Below are positions 46,025 to 55,439 of a stretch of DNA of 64,000 nucleotides, piece by piece. The first letter of the stretch is position 1, and every line of letters starts with the position of its first letter. Made by a program: the position numbers and the translations under genes. This stretch comes from Leptotrichia sp. oral taxon 498 (GTDB lineage Bacteria; Fusobacteriota; Fusobacteriia; Fusobacteriales; Leptotrichiaceae). Location of the stretch: assembly GCF_002240055.1 (NCBI RefSeq), contig NZ_CP016753.1, positions 1,798,001 to 1,862,000 of the forward strand, in the 5' to 3' direction. The notes under the pieces are model-generated. The model had not been told where the DNA came from, searched no databases, and saw nothing but the letters and a program-made list of their open reading frames with translations.

Positions 46025-46879
46025 TCAATCAAACATATTTATTTTTTTTAAATTTTCTTCAAACAATTTTTTATTATTATAGAAATCATTTTTATTTGCC
46101 CTTGCCAACTCTGATTTTATAAACCAATTCTGATACTTACTATAATCTAATATTTCTTTATCAGGCTTATTTTTTCCTTCAAAATTTTTATAATAAAAAT
46201 CAATTGCATCCTGTGTACGATTCTCATTTAAATAGAAACTTATTGCAAACCATCCCATTGTTAATTTATACGCCCAAGCCTGTTCATCAGAAATATGTGA
46301 TTCTTCCGTTTTTTTCTTATCATCACACATTTTCATAATAGAATTTAAGCTTGCAAGTGCTGCTTTTTCATCTGTTTGCATAACATTCCAAATTGCATCC
46401 TCTCCTATTGTATATGTTACAGCAATTCTAGTAATCAAATAATCTGGATATTTTTCTTTAAGTATTTCATAATTTTTATTGTAAGAATCAAAATCTCCCT
46501 TATTGGAATAATACATATTTGAAAAAAACAATTTCGACACTTCATAAGGATTATATTTTTCATATCGTTTTAAATTATTTAATTTCTCTGCATCACTTTT
46601 TCCAAGTGCATTATAAATATTTATCAAGTTTTCTGACAGAACAAAATTCTTCTCATTCTTTTTCAACAATTCTTCAATCTTTAATGCCAATTTTTTTACT
46701 TTTTCTCTGTCAGGTTCACTCACTACATTAGGCATTTCCTTATCCAGTTCTATTGTTTTTAATATTATTTCTTGAGAAACTCCTAATTTTGATAAATCCT
46801 GACTTATCATCTCGCTTCGACTTTTCGCATTCAAATTCACTATTGCAAAAATACTCATCAATAATATTATCTTCTTCAT
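46025..46879 (-). CDS. Exported protein of unknown function inside the his cluster
   Basis: This 284-residue protein begins with a signal peptide, MKKIILLMSIFAIVNLNAKS, likely cleaved after NLNA. The mature part is helical with tetratricopeptide-like content (NLINIYNALGKSDAEKL, YEVSKLFFSNMYYSNKGD). The start at 46879 is preferred as AAAGAGG lies ahead; GTG at 46894 precedes that site. It has no recognised link to histidine synthesis though it lies between hisH and hisA. Confidence 0.65.
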   Translation of the reverse strand: MKKIILLMSIFAIVNLNAKSRSEMISQDLSKLGVSQEIILKTIELDKEMPNVVSEPDREKVKKLALKIEELLKKNEKNFVLSENLINIYNALGKSDAEKLNNLKRYEKYNPYEVSKLFFSNMYYSNKGDFDSYNKNYEILKEKYPDYLITRIAVTYTIGEDAIWNVMQTDEKAALASLNSIMKMCDDKKKTEESHISDEQAWAYKLTMGWFAISFYLNENRTQDAIDFYYKNFEGKNKPDKEILDYSKYQNWFIKSELARANKNDFYNNKKLFEENLKKINMFD

Positions 46880-46953
46880 AAATACCTCTTTCACAATTAA
46901 TCAAAATCAACCAAAAAATGAATAAATTAAGTAAAATAATTACAATTTCACTT

Positions 46954-47589
46954 TTATTTCATCAATTCACCCCAATTTTTCAATAATTTCAATCCAGTAT
47001 CTCCAGATTTTTCAGGATGAAACTGCATTCCATAAACATTTTTATTTTTTACAATTCCAGGAATTTTTGTTCCATATTCTGAATATGCAACAATATTTTT
47101 CATATCCGTTTTTGCAAAATATGAATGTACATAATACACGTACTCTTCATTTTCAACATTCACATTTTTCAAAATTTTATCATTTCTAAATTCATCATTT
47201 ATTTTCAAGTTGTTCCATCCCATATGAGGTATTTTCAAATCAGAATTTTCTGGAATATATTTTTTTATTTCCTCAACACTTCCATTTATAAGTCCAAGTC
47301 CTTCAAATTCACCGTATTCATAACTTTTCTCAAAAAGCATTTGCATTCCAAGACAAATTCCTAAAAACGGTTTCCCATTTTTCGCTTCATCTATCAAAAT
47401 ATCTTTTAATCCATATTTTTCAAGATTAGAAATAGCATCTCTAAAAGCCCCCACTCCTGGCAAAATTATCCCTTTCGCACTTTTAATCTCTTCAACATCA
47501 TTAGTCAATTTTGTATCAAGTCCAACATAATTTAATGAAGATAGCAAAGAGAAAAGATTACCCACTCCATAATCAATAACTGCAATCAT
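46954..47589 (-). CDS. hisH: Imidazole glycerol phosphate synthase, glutaminase subunit
   Basis: This 211-residue class I amidotransferase shows MIAVIDYGVGNLFSL, GVGAFRDAI, FLGICLGMQMLFE (nucleophile Cys), and GMQFHPEKSG (catalytic His and Glu). It supplies ammonia from glutamine to HisF. AAAGAAAGGA precedes the start by about 9 bases. It appears to start a new transcript, because a strong terminator separates it from the island upstream. Confidence 0.96.
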   Translation of the reverse strand: MIAVIDYGVGNLFSLLSSLNYVGLDTKLTNDVEEIKSAKGIILPGVGAFRDAISNLEKYGLKDILIDEAKNGKPFLGICLGMQMLFEKSYEYGEFEGLGLINGSVEEIKKYIPENSDLKIPHMGWNNLKINDEFRNDKILKNVNVENEEYVYYVHSYFAKTDMKNIVAYSEYGTKIPGIVKNKNVYGMQFHPEKSGDTGLKLLKNWGELMK

Positions 47590-47795
47590 ACTTAAAAATC
47601 CTTTCTTTTTCTTTACGTTTTTACTTTATTTTTTGATAAACTTATATAATTTTTTTTTACTTATTTTTGATTCGTTATTTTTTTCAAATTTTCAGTAACT
47701 TTATGAAATTTATTAAATCTTTTTATTTTTTTTACTTACTTAAATTATATCAAAAAAAATATATTGTTGCAATTAAGAAAAAATTTTTCATAAAT

Positions 47796-47828
47796 AAAAA
47801 GGTCCCATTTTTTTATGAGACCTTTTTT
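47796..47828 (-). terminator. Terminator downstream of the AAA-ATPase/nuclease gene
   Basis: On the minus strand AAAAAAGGTCTCAT pairs with ATGGGACCTTTTTA, ending in a T-run. It lies between the accessory island and hisH and works for the island's transcript. A T-run on the + strand too makes it bidirectional. Confidence 0.8.
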
Positions 47829-47893
47829 GCTCCCCTGCCAAGGAACACAATTTTACATTATTTTTTATACAATGTCAACTATTCAAAAAAATT

Positions 47894-49543
47894 TTAGTTT
47901 TTCACAACTTTATATTTCACTTTAACTCTTTTTCCAAAAAATGCCATTCCAATATATACAATTTCTTTTACTCCACATTCCCTTAATAAAACAGGATATT
48001 TTTTATTTTCAATTTGACTCAATGCTTCTTCTGCTCTTTCTTCAAGTTCTTCTTCAGTTTTAGCCACTTTAAATTCAAATATATATTCAACATCTCTTTT
48101 ATTTATCGGATTTAAAGCTAAATCATTTCTACCATAGCCAGTTTCATTATTTGATAAAACTGTGTACTCATTATCAAGATACAACATCATTCCTAAAATA
48201 AAAGTATGATATGGTTTTTCTGTTTTAGAAGTATCGTGATAACTCATTGACACTAAAAATATTTCATTTAAAAGTTCTTCAAATCTGTCAAAATCGAATT
48301 TTTTAAATGCTTTTATCATTTCTCTAAATCTGCTAAAACCTCCTAAATTTTGAACAAACATATCTTTAAAAAATGTTTTAACTTCGTAATTTGGCAATTT
48401 CAAAGCATATTCATTCATAGCGATTTTTTCTTCAACAGTCAAATACCCTCCAAAAAGTAATAACTGCCATACTTCTTGCGGATCTTTCAATCTATCCATA
48501 TTCGATGAAGCCATTATCATTTGCTCTGTTGTCCCATTGTTGAATAAATTTTTTAATTCGTCAAATAAATCTTTATCAGCATTGTCTATTGCTGTATGGA
48601 TAAGTCTGTTATCTGATGTATTTATCCAGTAAACATTTATTTCTTTTTCATCGAGATAGTTAATTATACTCCACGGATTATAAATTTGAATATTCCCAAA
48701 CTTATAGCCGTTATACCATTTTCTCACTTTTTCAATATTTTGCTCTAATCCATAATATTCCAAAGCATTTTTCACTTCTGTTTCAATCAATCCAAAACTT
48801 TCCGCATATTTATTATTCAAAACTGTATAAGTTTTCAAATTATTCAAGCCAGAAAAAATCCCTTCCTTTGCTACCCTGAGTATTCCAGTCACAACAGCAA
48901 ACTGTAAATATTCATTATCTTTCAATGTATTTGAATAAAAACTTTTAAAAAATCTTCGTGACTTTTCATAATATCCTTCGTTCCAAGCACTTGTCATTGG
49001 AGTGTCATACTCATCTATTAAAATTATGACTTTTTTCCCGTAATATTCATATAAATATCTTGATAAAGTCTTTAATGAATTTTCCCAATCTGCATTATCC
49101 TTATCTTTAACAATGCTTAAAAAATCTTCCAAATCAAATTCATCCAATTTCTCTTTAATATATTGAAATTGTTTATACAATGATTTTACAAGATTCTTAG
49201 TATTAAAAAAACTATTCTCCCAATTTTCTGCCTCGGCATTTCTCAGGCTTATAAGAATCACAGGATTTTGTCCTTGATTTTCCATATACTCACTTTTTGA
49301 AATATACAAATTTTCAAATAATTTTCTATTTTCCTCTGCATTTTTCACATCAAAAAAATATTTTAACATCGACAAATTTAGAGTTTTTCCAAATCTTCTG
49401 GGCCTTGTAAAAAGTTTAACTTTTGATAAGTCTTCCAGCAAATCTTCTATGAACTTTGTTTTATCGACATAATATCCGTTTTCTTGTATAATCTCCTTAA
49501 AATCAGAATTTCCAATTGCTAGTCCTTTTTTCTTTTTTTTCAT
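47894..49543 (-). CDS. AAA-ATPase-like protein with C-terminal PD-(D/E)XK nuclease-fold domain (copy 2)
   Basis: This 549-residue protein is the same architecture as the gene at 1936-3600: AIGNSDFKEIIQENGYYVDK, FTRPRRFGKTLNLSML (P-loop region), ILIDEYDTPM, KWYNGYKFG, and the C-terminal YGRNDLALNP with YIFEFKVAKT as nuclease-fold residues. It follows, 67 bases on, the PLD-AAA+ gene and ends at a terminator. Overall it resembles copy 1 clearly but not closely (roughly 40-50% by eye), so the two are not a recent duplication. Confidence 0.85.
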   Translation of the reverse strand: MKKKKKGLAIGNSDFKEIIQENGYYVDKTKFIEDLLEDLSKVKLFTRPRRFGKTLNLSMLKYFFDVKNAEENRKLFENLYISKSEYMENQGQNPVILISLRNAEAENWENSFFNTKNLVKSLYKQFQYIKEKLDEFDLEDFLSIVKDKDNADWENSLKTLSRYLYEYYGKKVIILIDEYDTPMTSAWNEGYYEKSRRFFKSFYSNTLKDNEYLQFAVVTGILRVAKEGIFSGLNNLKTYTVLNNKYAESFGLIETEVKNALEYYGLEQNIEKVRKWYNGYKFGNIQIYNPWSIINYLDEKEINVYWINTSDNRLIHTAIDNADKDLFDELKNLFNNGTTEQMIMASSNMDRLKDPQEVWQLLLFGGYLTVEEKIAMNEYALKLPNYEVKTFFKDMFVQNLGGFSRFREMIKAFKKFDFDRFEELLNEIFLVSMSYHDTSKTEKPYHTFILGMMLYLDNEYTVLSNNETGYGRNDLALNPINKRDVEYIFEFKVAKTEEELEERAEEALSQIENKKYPVLLRECGVKEIVYIGMAFFGKRVKVKYKVVKN

Positions 49544-49610
49544 AATTAATCCCTACTTTCCCTTTATTTACTTAAATTATATCAAAAAAAATTTGACATT
49601 ACAATGAAAA

Positions 49611-51935
49611 TCACTTTTCGCTTTTCTTTTTCTTAAAAAAATCCAGAATTGTCTTCTTATGTTTCAATCCCTTCGGCAAGGGCACTCCTATCCAATCATG
49701 AAATTCCTTTATCTTAATTTCAATAATATCCGAAGAATTATTATCATTTTTACATTTTTGTGATAATGCATTCAGATATTTTGTAGATGGAAGAATTTTT
49801 GTACCAAATCTGTTGCTTTGTCCTTCTTCACTATCTAAACTTTTTAATTTGAATAAATACACACCTTTTTCTTTTTGTACTTTAAAATCTTGATGATTAT
49901 ATTCGTATAATTTTCTCCATAAAGATTGATTATTTTCTACAGTGTCATCATATCTAGTTTCAGGAAACCAAGCAGGCATTTCGATTTGAGCAATTTCAAA
50001 ATATTCCTTAAAAATTTCACGAGACCAATAAAGGAAATCTATCAATCCTGTAGAAGAATGTAGGGAATAATTTTTCCAGCTTAAATTATCATCTGTCAAC
50101 TTTTCTGCAAATCGAATAACAAAATCTTGAAAAAGAGTATCATTAATAATTTCAAACACTTCTGTATAAGCTTTTACAGATTTTTTCTTAAGTTCTGTGT
50201 CAAAAACTTTATCATTTTTCACATAGTATGATCTTCTTTGTGCCCGTTGTGGCAACGAATATTCCAAAGCATTTGTTGTTCCAATAAAACAAGGCGTAAA
50301 ATCAAAATTTGATGTAGAAAGATTTGAAACATTTACAATCAAGTTATTTCCTCTATCTTTGTTTGAAAAAAATTCTTCGTCAATTTCATCAATTAAAATT
50401 GGAGCTACATTATTTTCATTCATCCATAGTTGAATTTGTGTTATCGTATCAGCTTTTTTTGTTCTTCCAGTCGGAATAATGTTATTGTACAAAATAGGCT
50501 TTGATTTAGAAAGGCCCAGCATTTTTTGTAAAATCTGCAATAAGTTACTTTTTCCTGAACCAGCAGTTCCTCCAATAAATAGAAATTGCGGAACATCTAA
50601 TTTTTCCGAATCAGATTCCAGTTTGAACCTAATATCCTGAAGAAAAGGCGAAGTGAACGCATACAAAATTATCTCAACAATTCTTGAACCATAATTATCG
50701 TTATAGTCAATTACATACTTTCTATAGTTCTCAATCAATTTTACAATACTTTCAATAGAATTTTTTATCTCTTCTTTCCCAGCTTTCTGCCCAAACGGTT
50801 TCGTGTTTCCATTTTCTTCAATATATAATCCCGAACGCCCGAATCCACGGTCGGTATCTTTTGAAAATAATAATTCTCTTTCAGGAGTTGACTGATTCAA
50901 TTTTATAGCAATTTTAACCTCTAATTTAGGTTTTATCTTTTTCGCAAATGTTTCAGGTGTCACAACCATACTCTCTTTCTTTTTAGCCTGTCGTGAAATC
51001 GTATTAATCGACAATTCATAAGCAAATTTTTCAACTTCAAGTTCCTCTTTTTTCTCATTCTCAATTATTTTCTGTTTCTCATCAATCGTTTTAATTTCCT
51101 CAATTATCGGCAAAGCAACACTATCTTCTTCTTTAACAATCACATCATTAAATTCTTTAACAATATCTTTCGAAATATCTATTTGCAATTTGGCATTTTC
51201 ATCTTGTGTAAATCTCACAGAAAATTTCTCTTCCTGTTTTTCATCATTATTTTCATCTAAAACTTTAATTTTACTTTTCGCCTTTTTCCTTATAGCTTTC
51301 GTAATAAAATCAGTACAAGTTAAAGTAATTTCGTTAAAATATTCTTCAAACTGGTTAAATAATGGGGAATTATCAAAAATGACAATGTTTTCAAATTGGT
51401 TCCTTTTGTTTGAAAAAGCCTGAAATGAAAGATTAGCAGATCCAAAAATCAATCTCGTCTCTGAATCATTTTTCAAAAGATAAAATTTACTATGAATTGT
51501 CGAACTTATTGGCACTCTTAATTTCCACTTTTCTTCCACAATACTTTCTTGATTCTCTCTTGAAAGATTCTCAAAAAAACGGATTTGTTTCTTTTTAATA
51601 ATCGCCTTTTGACTCTCAATCAAATTCTTGGTTTCATTTTCCAAAGCCTTTAACCCTCTAACTTGGACATCTACATCTTGTATCCCAATAACCAAATCAA
51701 CACTTCTAAACGGAGTCAGGTATTTATTCAAAAAACTTTCATCAGCTGAAAAAGTGACAGCCTTTATCTCATAAAACCTGTTGCTATCGAAAATCTCTTC
51801 AATTTCTAAATCAACTCTCTCACCATTTAAAATAGTAAAAAGTGTATTTTTAACTTTTATAGTTTCAGTTTTTTCAATATTTTCATTTTCCTTTTCAAAT
51901 AAAGTTAAAGATTCAGATTCTAATTCTTTTTCCAT
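49611..51935 (-). CDS. PLD-type nuclease fused to an AAA+ ATPase, candidate defence protein
   Basis: This 774-residue protein has an N-terminal phospholipase-D-like nuclease region (HSKFYLL, His 148 and Lys 150, then RLIFGSANLSFQAF, residues 161-174), a charged linker (about 215-330), and an AAA+ ATPase with Walker A GGTAGSGKSN (455-464), Walker B ILIDEIDEEFF (513-523), sensor-1-like GTTNA (552-556) and arginine-finger-like RAQRRS (564-569). A single PLD motif suggests it works as a dimer. A fused nuclease and ATPase in one protein, next to a second ATPase/nuclease gene and an AlkD-like gene, fits an anti-phage or anti-plasmid module; this is inference. It matches no system I can name. Confidence 0.8.
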   Translation of the reverse strand: MEKELESESLTLFEKENENIEKTETIKVKNTLFTILNGERVDLEIEEIFDSNRFYEIKAVTFSADESFLNKYLTPFRSVDLVIGIQDVDVQVRGLKALENETKNLIESQKAIIKKKQIRFFENLSRENQESIVEEKWKLRVPISSTIHSKFYLLKNDSETRLIFGSANLSFQAFSNKRNQFENIVIFDNSPLFNQFEEYFNEITLTCTDFITKAIRKKAKSKIKVLDENNDEKQEEKFSVRFTQDENAKLQIDISKDIVKEFNDVIVKEEDSVALPIIEEIKTIDEKQKIIENEKKEELEVEKFAYELSINTISRQAKKKESMVVTPETFAKKIKPKLEVKIAIKLNQSTPERELLFSKDTDRGFGRSGLYIEENGNTKPFGQKAGKEEIKNSIESIVKLIENYRKYVIDYNDNYGSRIVEIILYAFTSPFLQDIRFKLESDSEKLDVPQFLFIGGTAGSGKSNLLQILQKMLGLSKSKPILYNNIIPTGRTKKADTITQIQLWMNENNVAPILIDEIDEEFFSNKDRGNNLIVNVSNLSTSNFDFTPCFIGTTNALEYSLPQRAQRRSYYVKNDKVFDTELKKKSVKAYTEVFEIINDTLFQDFVIRFAEKLTDDNLSWKNYSLHSSTGLIDFLYWSREIFKEYFEIAQIEMPAWFPETRYDDTVENNQSLWRKLYEYNHQDFKVQKEKGVYLFKLKSLDSEEGQSNRFGTKILPSTKYLNALSQKCKNDNNSSDIIEIKIKEFHDWIGVPLPKGLKHKKTILDFFKKKKSEK

Positions 51936-51974
51936 TTTATCTCCTTTCTATTTATGTAATTAGTATTCGTAAAA

Positions 51975-52661
51975 TTAATTTTCTTTCCCTCTCTTCAATT
52001 TTTTCAAATACTCCTTCTTCTCCAACGAAATTCTCAAACTTTCTCGGGCCTTCTGTATCGTCTTATTATGCATCCAAACATCCAATCTGTTATCTTCTAA
52101 ATAAATCACCGCATAATCCCACTGTTTTGCAAGTGCCGTCGCAAAAAACCAAGCAACTACCATTTTCACATAATACTCCTCAGAATGAATATCCGCTACC
52201 ATTTCCAAATATTCCTTTTTAAAGTCTTCATCCAAAAAATGTGTCATCAACATTTCTACACCGAACCTGCAAGTATAAGTTTTATCTGATTGAGACCACT
52301 CCTTTATTTTTTCAATCAATTCTTTTTTATACTTTTTAAAAATTTTTGGAGAAATCGTATCACAAACCGCCCAATTATCAACAAATGGCAAAAAATTATC
52401 AAGCAATTTAATACATTTCTCAAAATTTTTGCTCTCTGAAATAATTGCTCCATGCAACAAATTCTCATCATAATATTTATGTGGCAATTCCTTCAAAAAA
52501 TCTTCATGTTCATTATTCTTTACCAATTTTTTAGCCAATTTTCTTATTTCAGGAATTCTTACTCCAATAATTGTATTCTCTGATACATTTGGCGTTAATT
52601 TACTTAAAAATTTCATGTATTCTTTGTCTTGAAGTGAAAATAATTCTTTTTGTATTTTCAT
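51975..52661 (-). CDS. AlkD-like DNA alkylation repair protein
   Basis: This 228-residue HEAT-like repeat protein shows IIGVRIPEIRKLAKKL, FVDNWAVCDTISPKIF, TCRFGVEMLMTHFLD and VVAWFFATALAKQWD, typical of AlkD-family DNA glycosylases that excise alkylated bases. It ends 40 bases before the PLD-AAA+ start and is read the same way, so the two may be co-transcribed. The protein is likely a normal repair enzyme, but its placement is shared with defence-type genes. Confidence 0.9.
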   Translation of the reverse strand: MKIQKELFSLQDKEYMKFLSKLTPNVSENTIIGVRIPEIRKLAKKLVKNNEHEDFLKELPHKYYDENLLHGAIISESKNFEKCIKLLDNFLPFVDNWAVCDTISPKIFKKYKKELIEKIKEWSQSDKTYTCRFGVEMLMTHFLDEDFKKEYLEMVADIHSEEYYVKMVVAWFFATALAKQWDYAVIYLEDNRLDVWMHNKTIQKARESLRISLEKKEYLKKLKRGKEN

Positions 52662-52727
52662 TTAAATCTCATCCCTTTAAAATTTTTATTTAGTATCAAA
52701 AAATTCTCATTTTTCTAAATATTTTAA

Positions 52728-52880
52728 TTAATTTTTATAATTTACAACATCAAATACCTCTCCTAAATTATCAAAAACTTCATTAATATTGGCGTTTTTC
52801 AATTCTAATTGCCATTTTCCATTAACTTTATTTACTTTTGCATCATTTTCTCCAGAAAAAGAAATTGATTTTATAATTTT
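52728..52880 (-). pseudogene. Remnant of a third copy of the exported his-linked protein
   Basis: On the minus strand the frame reads KSISFSGENDAKVNKVNGKW, then QLELKNANINEV, stopping at 52728-52730. Its first part matches the interior of the exported proteins at 55440 and 58665 (EISFSEKNKAKV) and its second part matches their C-terminal NGKW region, so an internal deletion has joined them. No start or signal peptide is left. It sits downstream of hisB1 behind a promoter-like module. Confidence 0.65.
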
Positions 52881-52890
52881 AATTATAAAT

Positions 52891-52919
52891 AGTATAATCT
52901 ATTTTTCTATTGTTTTCAA
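52891..52919 (-). promoter_or_regulatory. Promoter-like module before the exported-protein remnant
   Basis: On the minus strand TTGAAA, a 17-base spacer and TATACT are present. The same cassette, including flanking AATTATAAATAGTATAATCT, recurs upstream of hisB1 and, altered, upstream of the exported protein A and hisB2. Confidence 0.6.
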
Positions 52920-52962
52920 GATTTTTAACTATTCAAATTATATCCGAAAGAAATAAAAAATT

Positions 52963-52982
52963 AAGTGCCATATGTGACACTT
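52963..52982 (-). terminator. Terminator after hisB1
   Basis: AAGTGCCA (52963-52970) pairs with TGACACTT (52975-52982), one mismatch, loop TATG. On the minus strand it is followed by an AT-rich T-run. A near copy follows hisB2. Confidence 0.6.
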
Positions 52983-53029
52983 AAAAAAATATTTTGAATA
53001 GATAAAAAATTAGTTGTTAATAAATTTGA

Positions 53030-53620
53030 TTAAACCAAAACTCCCTTAGTCGAAGGAATTTCATCCTTATACTTTTCATCAATACTCACAGCCTCTGCCA
53101 AAGCTCTAGCAACTCCTTTAAAAATCGACTCAATTATATGATGCGAATTTGTCCCAGCCATATTCTTTATATGCAATGTCGCATTCAAATGCCGTGTAAA
53201 GCCAATGAAAAACTCTTCCACTAATTCTGTATCAAAAATCCCAACTTTCTCAGTCGGAATATTCACATCAAAATTCAAAAAATATCTTCCGCTTAAATCA
53301 ACTGCAACCAATGTCAGAGCCTCATCCATCGGCAAAAGAAAGCTTCCGTATCTTTTAACGCCTTTTAAATCTCCCAGAGCCTCATAAAAACATTTCCCAA
53401 GTGCAATTCCAATATCTTCCGTACTGTGATGATCATCAACTTGTGTATCTCCATCACAATAAACCTTCAAGTCAAATCTTCCATGTTTTGCAAACAAGTC
53501 AAGCATGTGATCTAAAAATCCAACTCCCGTATTATTCTCATATTTTCCAGTTCCATCAATATTTAATTCAACTTTTGTTTTTGTTTCAAATGTATTTCTT
53601 TCAATTTTAGATTTTCTCAT
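53030..53620 (-). CDS. hisB: Imidazoleglycerol-phosphate dehydratase, copy 1
   Basis: This 196-residue dehydratase-only HisB performs the sixth histidine step. It shows RNTFETKTKVELNIDGTGKY, GVGFLDHMLDLFAKHGRFDL, DDHHSTEDIGIALG (metal-binding His), RYGSFLLPMDEAL and TNSHHIIESIFKGVARAL. It is 189 of 196 residues identical to copy 2 (by hand: 7 changes). It has its own promoter (53656-53684) and terminator. The phosphatase half of bifunctional HisB is absent, consistent with hisK elsewhere. Confidence 0.96.
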   Translation of the reverse strand: MRKSKIERNTFETKTKVELNIDGTGKYENNTGVGFLDHMLDLFAKHGRFDLKVYCDGDTQVDDHHSTEDIGIALGKCFYEALGDLKGVKRYGSFLLPMDEALTLVAVDLSGRYFLNFDVNIPTEKVGIFDTELVEEFFIGFTRHLNATLHIKNMAGTNSHHIIESIFKGVARALAEAVSIDEKYKDEIPSTKGVLV

Positions 53621-53655
53621 AACTTTATCCTTTCGTTATACCTTTAATTATAAAT

Positions 53656-53684
53656 AGTATAATCTATTTTTTTCTCTTTTTCAA
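53656..53684 (-). promoter_or_regulatory. Promoter of hisB1
   Basis: On the minus strand TTGAAA (53679-53684), a 17-base spacer and TATACT (53656-53661) precede the hisB1 start by about 36 bases; the ribosome site GAAAGGA follows. Confidence 0.7.
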
Positions 53685-53711
53685 GATTAAACAAAAAACA
53701 AGAAATTTATT

Positions 53712-53738
53712 TTGACATATTAAAAATTGTGGTATAAT
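53712..53738 (+). promoter_or_regulatory. Predicted promoter of the inserted + strand gene
   Basis: TTGACA (53712-53717), a 15-base spacer and TATAAT (53733-53738): both hexamers are perfect but the spacing is short. A strong AGGAGGTG site and ATG 53783 follow. Confidence 0.6.
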
Positions 53739-53764
53739 TTACTGGATAATTTAACGTATTTTAA

Positions 53765-54178
<414 letters not shown>

Positions 54179-54204
54179 ATTTTCTTATCAATTAAATAAT
54201 ATAA

Positions 54205-54259
54205 AAATTCCATTAAATAATATATTGAACTTTTTCAAAATTTACATTTAATGGAATTT
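54205..54259. repeat. Perfect inverted repeat after the inserted gene
   Basis: AAATTCCATTAAAT (54205-54218) and its exact reverse complement (54246-54259) are separated by 27 bases. No T-run follows on the + strand. It may be a poor terminator or the ends of a tiny element that came with the inserted gene. Confidence 0.5.
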
Positions 54260-54343
54260 GCAATTTAGATTTTTATTTTTACTAATTAAGCAAGGAGTTG
54301 GAACTTCTTAAAGACAATTTATGTTTTTTGAGAGGGATATAGT

Positions 54344-55420
54344 CTAGAAAATAATTTCTTCCAATTTCTCAATAAAAATCCCCATTTCCTCATCCGTCCC
54401 AATCGTAACCCTCAAATAATTATCAATTCTATCTTTTGCAAAATATCTTACTAAAACTCCATTTTCTTTTAGCTGTTTATACAAATCGCCTGCGAAAACT
54501 TTGTTATGAGAAATAAAAATAAAGTTAGCACTCGAATTTAACACTTTAAATTCTAATTTTTTCAATTTTTCAACCGTTTTTTCTCTAGTCTGAATAATTT
54601 TAGCATTAGTTTTTTCAAAATACTCATCATCTTTAAACGACTCAATTCCAGCTTCAATTGAAATTCTGTCAATCGTGTATGAGTTAAATGAAAATTTTAA
54701 CCTATTCAATCCTTCAATTATACTTTCACAACCAAGTGCATATCCAAGCCGTATTCCCGCCGTTGAACGTGATTTTGAAAATGTCTGAACAACAAGAACG
54801 TTATCGTATTTATTTATTAATTTTACAGCACTTTCTGCACCAAAGTCAACATATGCCTCATCAACGATAATTAACTGATTTGGATTATTTTTTACTATTT
54901 CTTCAATTTCATCCAATTTTAAAGCAATCGAAGTTGGTGCATTCGGATTTGCGATAATTATATGTCCATCCAAGCCAAAATATTTTTGAATTTCAATTTC
55001 AAAACTATCATTTAAAGGAATTTTGACTTCCTTTACATTAAATAAATCGGCATAAACTGGATAAAAACTGTATGTAATATCTGGATAATACACTTTATCT
55101 CCTGCATTGAAAAATGCCATAAAAATAAATGCCAGAACTTCATCAGATCCATTTCCAATAAACACCTGTTTATGTGTAACTTTATCGTTTATTTTATTAG
55201 AAAAATATTCAGCGATAACTTTTCTAAGCTCCGTTACATCTGGATCTGGATACAATTTCAAATCTTCCAAATTCATAGATTTTATTTTTTCTATGACTTT
55301 TGATGATGGCGGATAAGGATTTTCATTTGTATTAAGTTTAATATATTTTTTGTCTTTTGGTTGTTCACCTGGTGTATAAGGCTCTATTTCCTTTATTTTA
55401 TCATTCCAAAATTTCCCCAT
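54344..55420 (-). CDS. hisC: Histidinol-phosphate aminotransferase, copy 1
   Basis: This 358-residue PLP enzyme carries out the seventh histidine step. It shows YIKLNTNENPYPPS, VFIGNGSDEVLAF, YPDITYSFYP, IANPNAPTSIAL, IIVDEAYVDFG and VVQTFSKSRSTAGIRLGY, where the Lys of FSKSR binds PLP. The start is at 55420, with AAGGAG 7 bases before it on the minus strand; the longer frame to 55465 would overlap the upstream exported gene. Together with exported protein A it seems one transcript. Confidence 0.96.
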   Translation of the reverse strand: MGKFWNDKIKEIEPYTPGEQPKDKKYIKLNTNENPYPPSSKVIEKIKSMNLEDLKLYPDPDVTELRKVIAEYFSNKINDKVTHKQVFIGNGSDEVLAFIFMAFFNAGDKVYYPDITYSFYPVYADLFNVKEVKIPLNDSFEIEIQKYFGLDGHIIIANPNAPTSIALKLDEIEEIVKNNPNQLIIVDEAYVDFGAESAVKLINKYDNVLVVQTFSKSRSTAGIRLGYALGCESIIEGLNRLKFSFNSYTIDRISIEAGIESFKDDEYFEKTNAKIIQTREKTVEKLKKLEFKVLNSSANFIFISHNKVFAGDLYKQLKENGVLVRYFAKDRIDNYLRVTIGTDEEMGIFIEKLEEIIF

Positions 55421-55439
55421 TAATTTCTCCTTCCATTTT

